Shown here: positions 61,517 through 64,000 of the stretch, piece after piece | Numbering within the stretch: the stretch's first letter is position 1 | Layout: every line of letters begins with the position of its first letter | NCBI RefSeq assembly: GCF_037975245.1 | Contig: NC_092580.1 | Span: 35,249,001-35,313,000, forward strand | Reading direction: 5' to 3' | Origin: Apostichopus japonicus | Taxonomy: Eukaryota; Echinodermata; Holothuroidea; Aspidochirotida; Stichopodidae | DNA length: 64,000 nucleotides | Position numbers and translations under genes: made by a program | The notes under the pieces: model-generated | The model's database searches: none | Seen by the model: the letters and a program-made list of their open reading frames with translations, nothing else | Told to the model about the DNA's origin: nothing

Positions 61517-61615
61517 ATGAAACATGATCATTCAGTGTCTTTGGGAAGTCTGCAGCAGAAGAACTCAGAAAGGGAAGCGCTGTATGTTGCAGAGAAGAGC
61601 AGATTACAAACAGAG
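61517..61615 (+). CDS. EEA1: EEA1-like exon 12 of window (coiled coil)
   Basis: 33 codons, phase 0, donor GAG|GTACTT. The peptide begins MKHDHSVSLGSLQQKNSER and ends EKSRLQTE. It has weaker heptads at the start and may hold a short break in the coiled coil (VSLGS). Confidence 0.83.
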
Positions 61616-61839
61616 GTACTTTTCTACTTCTGTTGTCTTCTGTTGTGAATCATTTGAGAAATTAAGTAGTGAATTAGCAAAAAAAAGTTTTATTTGGAGT
61701 TTTTTTTTATATGAAAGAGAGAAAAGAATTTTTAACAAACTGTTTATCTATTGCAAAAATTCTTTGTAGGTAAATGTATAAATAAAAGGATGATGCCTGA
61801 TGTTTTGATTCAGTAGAACTTCCTTCAGAGGCCAGATGA

Positions 61840-62034
61840 CATGGACAAGTTGATTGGAACACCAAAGATTTGTGCACTAACTCCACATACACACACACAC
61901 CAGTATCCACACCTCTGTAAAACTGTGCATCTAATCAAGTTGATTGGAACACCAAAGATTTGTGCACTAACTCCACATACACACACACCAGTATCCACAC
62001 CTCTGTAAAACTGTGCATCCAATCAAGTTCTGCT
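61840..62034. repeat. Two-copy ~97-bp tandem duplication
   Basis: CAAGTTGATTGGAACACCAA through CTGTGCAT(C/T)(T/C)AATCAAGTT occurs twice. The second copy has a shorter CA run. Minus-strand frames here are duplication artefacts. Confidence 0.93.
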
Positions 62035-62448
62035 TCTTCATTGCATTGCTCTAATGATTCATTACACAGAGATTGAGGTTGCATCTTATCTTTTGGGGTA
62101 CATTGTGTTTCCATGTGACCTGTAATACAAGTTTACATCTCTTTGCATGTATTTCTTAAGGTTTTTAGAAGGAACAAAGATATCTAGGATGTAATACTGG
62201 GATTAATTTAAGCCTTCATACCCTCTGCAACTTTCTCCTAGTTAACTATATTATTACAATATATTTAATATTAATATGTTTTTGCTTACAAAAATGTAGT
62301 GTGCAATTATTATGATATATAATGTATAAAACACAATACTAATAAGAAAAATGTGCACACTAAGTGCTATAATAAAGGTACCTTACACATTGTCTCATTG
62401 GTTAATGCAAATACAAAGATTGTACTACATAAATTGAATGGTACTTAG
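62035..62448. other. Unique intron sequence
   Basis: AT-rich, nothing recognised. It ends at the acceptor ATGGTACTTAG. Confidence 0.5.
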
Positions 62449-62568
62449 ATTCACAGCATTTCCAGTGAAAAATATGCCTTAGAAGAAAAGGTTAAAACTC
62501 TGAAGGCTGACTCTGTGCAATTGACTGCAGAATTTGGAACCTTGAATCAACAATTCCAAAAAGAGAAG
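62449..62568 (+). CDS. EEA1: EEA1-like exon 13 of window (coiled coil)
   Basis: 40 codons, phase 0, donor AAG|GTAAGT. The peptide begins IHSISSEKYALEEKVKTL and ends NQQFQKEK. Three AG sites lie close together. Only GGTACTTAG (62448) keeps the frame from the preceding exon; AGATTCACAG (62456) and CATTTCCAG (62465) would shift it, so 62449 was chosen. Confidence 0.85.
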
Positions 62569-63488
62569 GTAAGTTTGTAGCATAATGTTTGTTGTTAGGT
62601 TTTATAGTCTCAAGTTATTATCACTGAGCAGTAGCTTCTTTTCCTAGCATCTTTAAAGTAACTTTAATTTAACATTAAGGGATAATGAAGCCTATGAGTA
62701 TCTAATATACAGAGCTAACATTGGTCTGGCCCCATCGTGATGCTTGTCTTGGCATTGTAGTGTAAAATAAACACAATACTTTGTGATGTCATATATATGC
62801 ACAGCATATCTAACAGATGCATAATTTAGGACCCACCACATTTGAAATCACTGTTTCTTTCTTGAGTCATTTGATTTATGCATTAACAACAGTAAGACAT
62901 CATAGATTATTACTCATCCAACTAAAGTGGATAATCTACAATATTTCTGAACTCACTTGACATAATATATGCTGTAAAGTTGTATCACCATGCTTTGGTA
63001 CACAAGCCCGCTACAGTACTATTGTTTTAAATGTCAGGCTGGTCTAGTCTGTGAAGACTGAAAGGCAGCAAATGGAAACAATTAGAAGAAATAACTATCC
63101 TCTTCAAAATGTTTAGATAGCTTATACCTTTCAGATATAATTACTGGGAAAGACTGCCTTAATTTTTGGTTGTTAGGCTCAACTATGATTGACCAAATTA
63201 AATTGACTCAATTTATCTTTGTATTATGCAGTTATTTTGATGGTTGAAGTGCACATTCATAACATTGGTTATTTAACCTTATTTCATTTATTTGTCTGAT
63301 TATAATAGAATTTGTGATTTCTGCACCAGAGACTGCCAATGTCATATGATGACACAGAACACTGGTTCTTTGAAATGATCCAAATATTGCTGACATGGGT
63401 GATTGCTGTAAGATACATATTGACAGTGAGCTTACTGAGAGCCACACTTTATAATGGATGAAGTTAGAGATTAATGGTTCATCAACAG
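62569..63488. other. Intron without arrays
   Basis: 920 bp of unique-looking AT-rich sequence with no supported second gene. The minus-strand frame at 63232-63447 is not supported. It ends at TTCATCAACAG. Confidence 0.6.
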
Positions 63489-63653
63489 GATTTAGTGGCT
63501 GAGAAGAACAGAGAGGGTAGTGAACTCACTCAAAGGGTGACTGACTTGGAGTCAAGCAAGGGTCAACTTGAAGAACAATTGAAGCAAGAAAAGACCACAT
63601 CTGCTGCATTGAGACATCAGCATGCCGAAAAAGACATTAAACAAGCAGAACAG
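63489..63653 (+). CDS. EEA1: EEA1-like exon 14 of window (coiled coil)
   Basis: 55 codons, phase 0, acceptor ATCAACAG (weak pyrimidine tract), donor CAG|GTATTA. The peptide begins DLVAEKNREGSELTQRV and continues with TDLESSKGQLEEQLKQEK. It resembles the EEA1 stretch LDLEKTCKELKHQLQVQ. The last 48 bases with the donor are duplicated 199 bp downstream. Confidence 0.88.
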
Positions 63654-63915
63654 GTATTAAGGGAGCCTAAATCGATGGGGAATCCAAATCTGTAGCACAG
63701 ATAGATAGATATATATATCTAATTCAATTACGCACTAAAAGTAATACAATAATTTAATGAATACTCATATATGAGAAAACCTGATAAACTGAAATGCTAA
63801 TACTGCATTGAGACATCAGCATGCCGAAAATGACATTAAACAAGCAGAACAGGTATTAAGGGAGCCTAAATGCTGTATCATGTATATATAACATCGACAG
63901 TAGCACAGATAGATC
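63606..63915. repeat. Duplication of exon tail plus donor
   Basis: 63606-63672 (end of exon 14, donor GTATTA, 19 bp of intron) recurs at 63805-63871 with one mismatch (AAA to AAT, Lys to Asn). TAGCACAGATAGAT at 63693 also recurs at 63901. The window end (about 63870-64000) shows loose CTGTATCA(C/T) repeats that may be the start of another array. Confidence 0.93.
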
Positions 63916-64000
63916 AAATATTAGCATGTATGGACTTTAATTGATGTATCACAAACAAATGTAACATTAACATGTAGGGAGTTTAACTGCTGTATCACAG

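Larger units (their letters stand above)
19092..63653 (+). other. EEA1: EEA1-like gene, central part (14 exons)
   Basis: Fourteen exons (19092-19229, 26953-27090, 34084-34253, 37712-37805, 38521-38574, 40329-40430, 42928-43056, 50449-50583, 51361-51489, 55810-55944, 59868-60056, 61517-61615, 62449-62568, 63489-63653) join into 599 open codons with GT-AG borders. Every junction is phase 0 except 34253/37712, which is phase 2. The protein is a continuous Glu/Lys/Gln/Leu-rich coiled coil. Family knowledge: EEA1 is a long parallel dimer that bridges Rab5 and PI3P on early endosomes to drive docking and fusion, and this part is the rod. Both ends of the gene lie outside the window. No initiator ATG, C2H2 finger, FYVE domain or stop is visible. 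Another long endosomal or Golgi coiled-coil protein is the alternative, but the ordered short matches to EEA1 make that less likely. Exons weakly conserved enough to be missed could exist between those listed. Confidence 0.85.

Noticed and set aside
61707-62022. Two minus-strand ORFs with repeated sequence
   Set aside because: Artefact of a two-copy 97-bp duplication with a CA microsatellite.

Overview
This window comes from an animal nuclear genome. It is AT-rich, short GT-AG exons are separated by long introns, and no bacterial-type operon is present. Fourteen short exons on the + strand (19092-63653) join without a frame error into 1,797 bp (599 codons) of charged coiled-coil protein. I recognise it as the central coiled-coil rod of EEA1 (early endosome antigen 1), the Rab5/PI3P effector that tethers early endosomes. 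Shared short blocks such as GEGT (human GEGE), AQRADL and NAL.DKQ fall in the same order as in vertebrate EEA1. The N-terminal C2H2 finger and C-terminal FYVE domain lie outside the window. The divergence, the (T)GACCTTTGACC-type dispersed repeats, the hAT and Ty3/gypsy fossils and the intron style suggest a marine invertebrate deuterostome such as an echinoderm. That placement is an inference.

The most striking property is the introns. Summing my array boundaries, about 41 kb of the 64 kb is tandem repeat, and almost every long intron carries its own unrelated satellite. From left to right: a 17.2-kb array of 47-bp units with higher-order structure (1-17235); the first visible exon at 19092; a 50-bp array (about 19283-25052) fused directly to an alternating 48/41-bp array (25053-26578); exon 26953; a 137-bp array (27087-31700); a 52/53-bp dimeric array (32091-34030); exon 34084; an array of roughly 31-bp units split by a degenerate Ty3/gypsy element (34386-37405); exons 37712, 38521 and 40329; a 95-bp array made from the tail of exon 40329 plus its splice donor (40380-41605); exon 42928; a large intron with a 57-bp array and a 120-bp array split by about 5.4 kb of foreign sequence (43057-50448); exons 50449 and 51361; 86-bp and 187-bp arrays (51770-55200); exon 55810; a 30-bp array interrupted by a 913-bp hAT-type MITE with a perfect 8-bp target duplication (56380-59555); exon 59868; a 45-bp array (60230-61250); and exons 61517, 62449 and 63489, the last with its tail and donor duplicated downstream.

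A recurring theme is that tandem expansion starts at or across a genuine 5' splice site. The 137-bp array copies the donor of exon 26953 about 67 times, the 95-bp array copies 51 nt of exon 40329 with its donor 12 times, and the end of exon 63489 with its donor is copied once. The transcript therefore carries dozens of intact decoy splice signals. I found no evidence for a second well-supported protein gene. One 84-codon acidic ORF (46693-46947) with a promoter-like stretch nearby is the only candidate. Most long open frames in the arrays arise because unit lengths of 45 and 57 bp are multiples of three.
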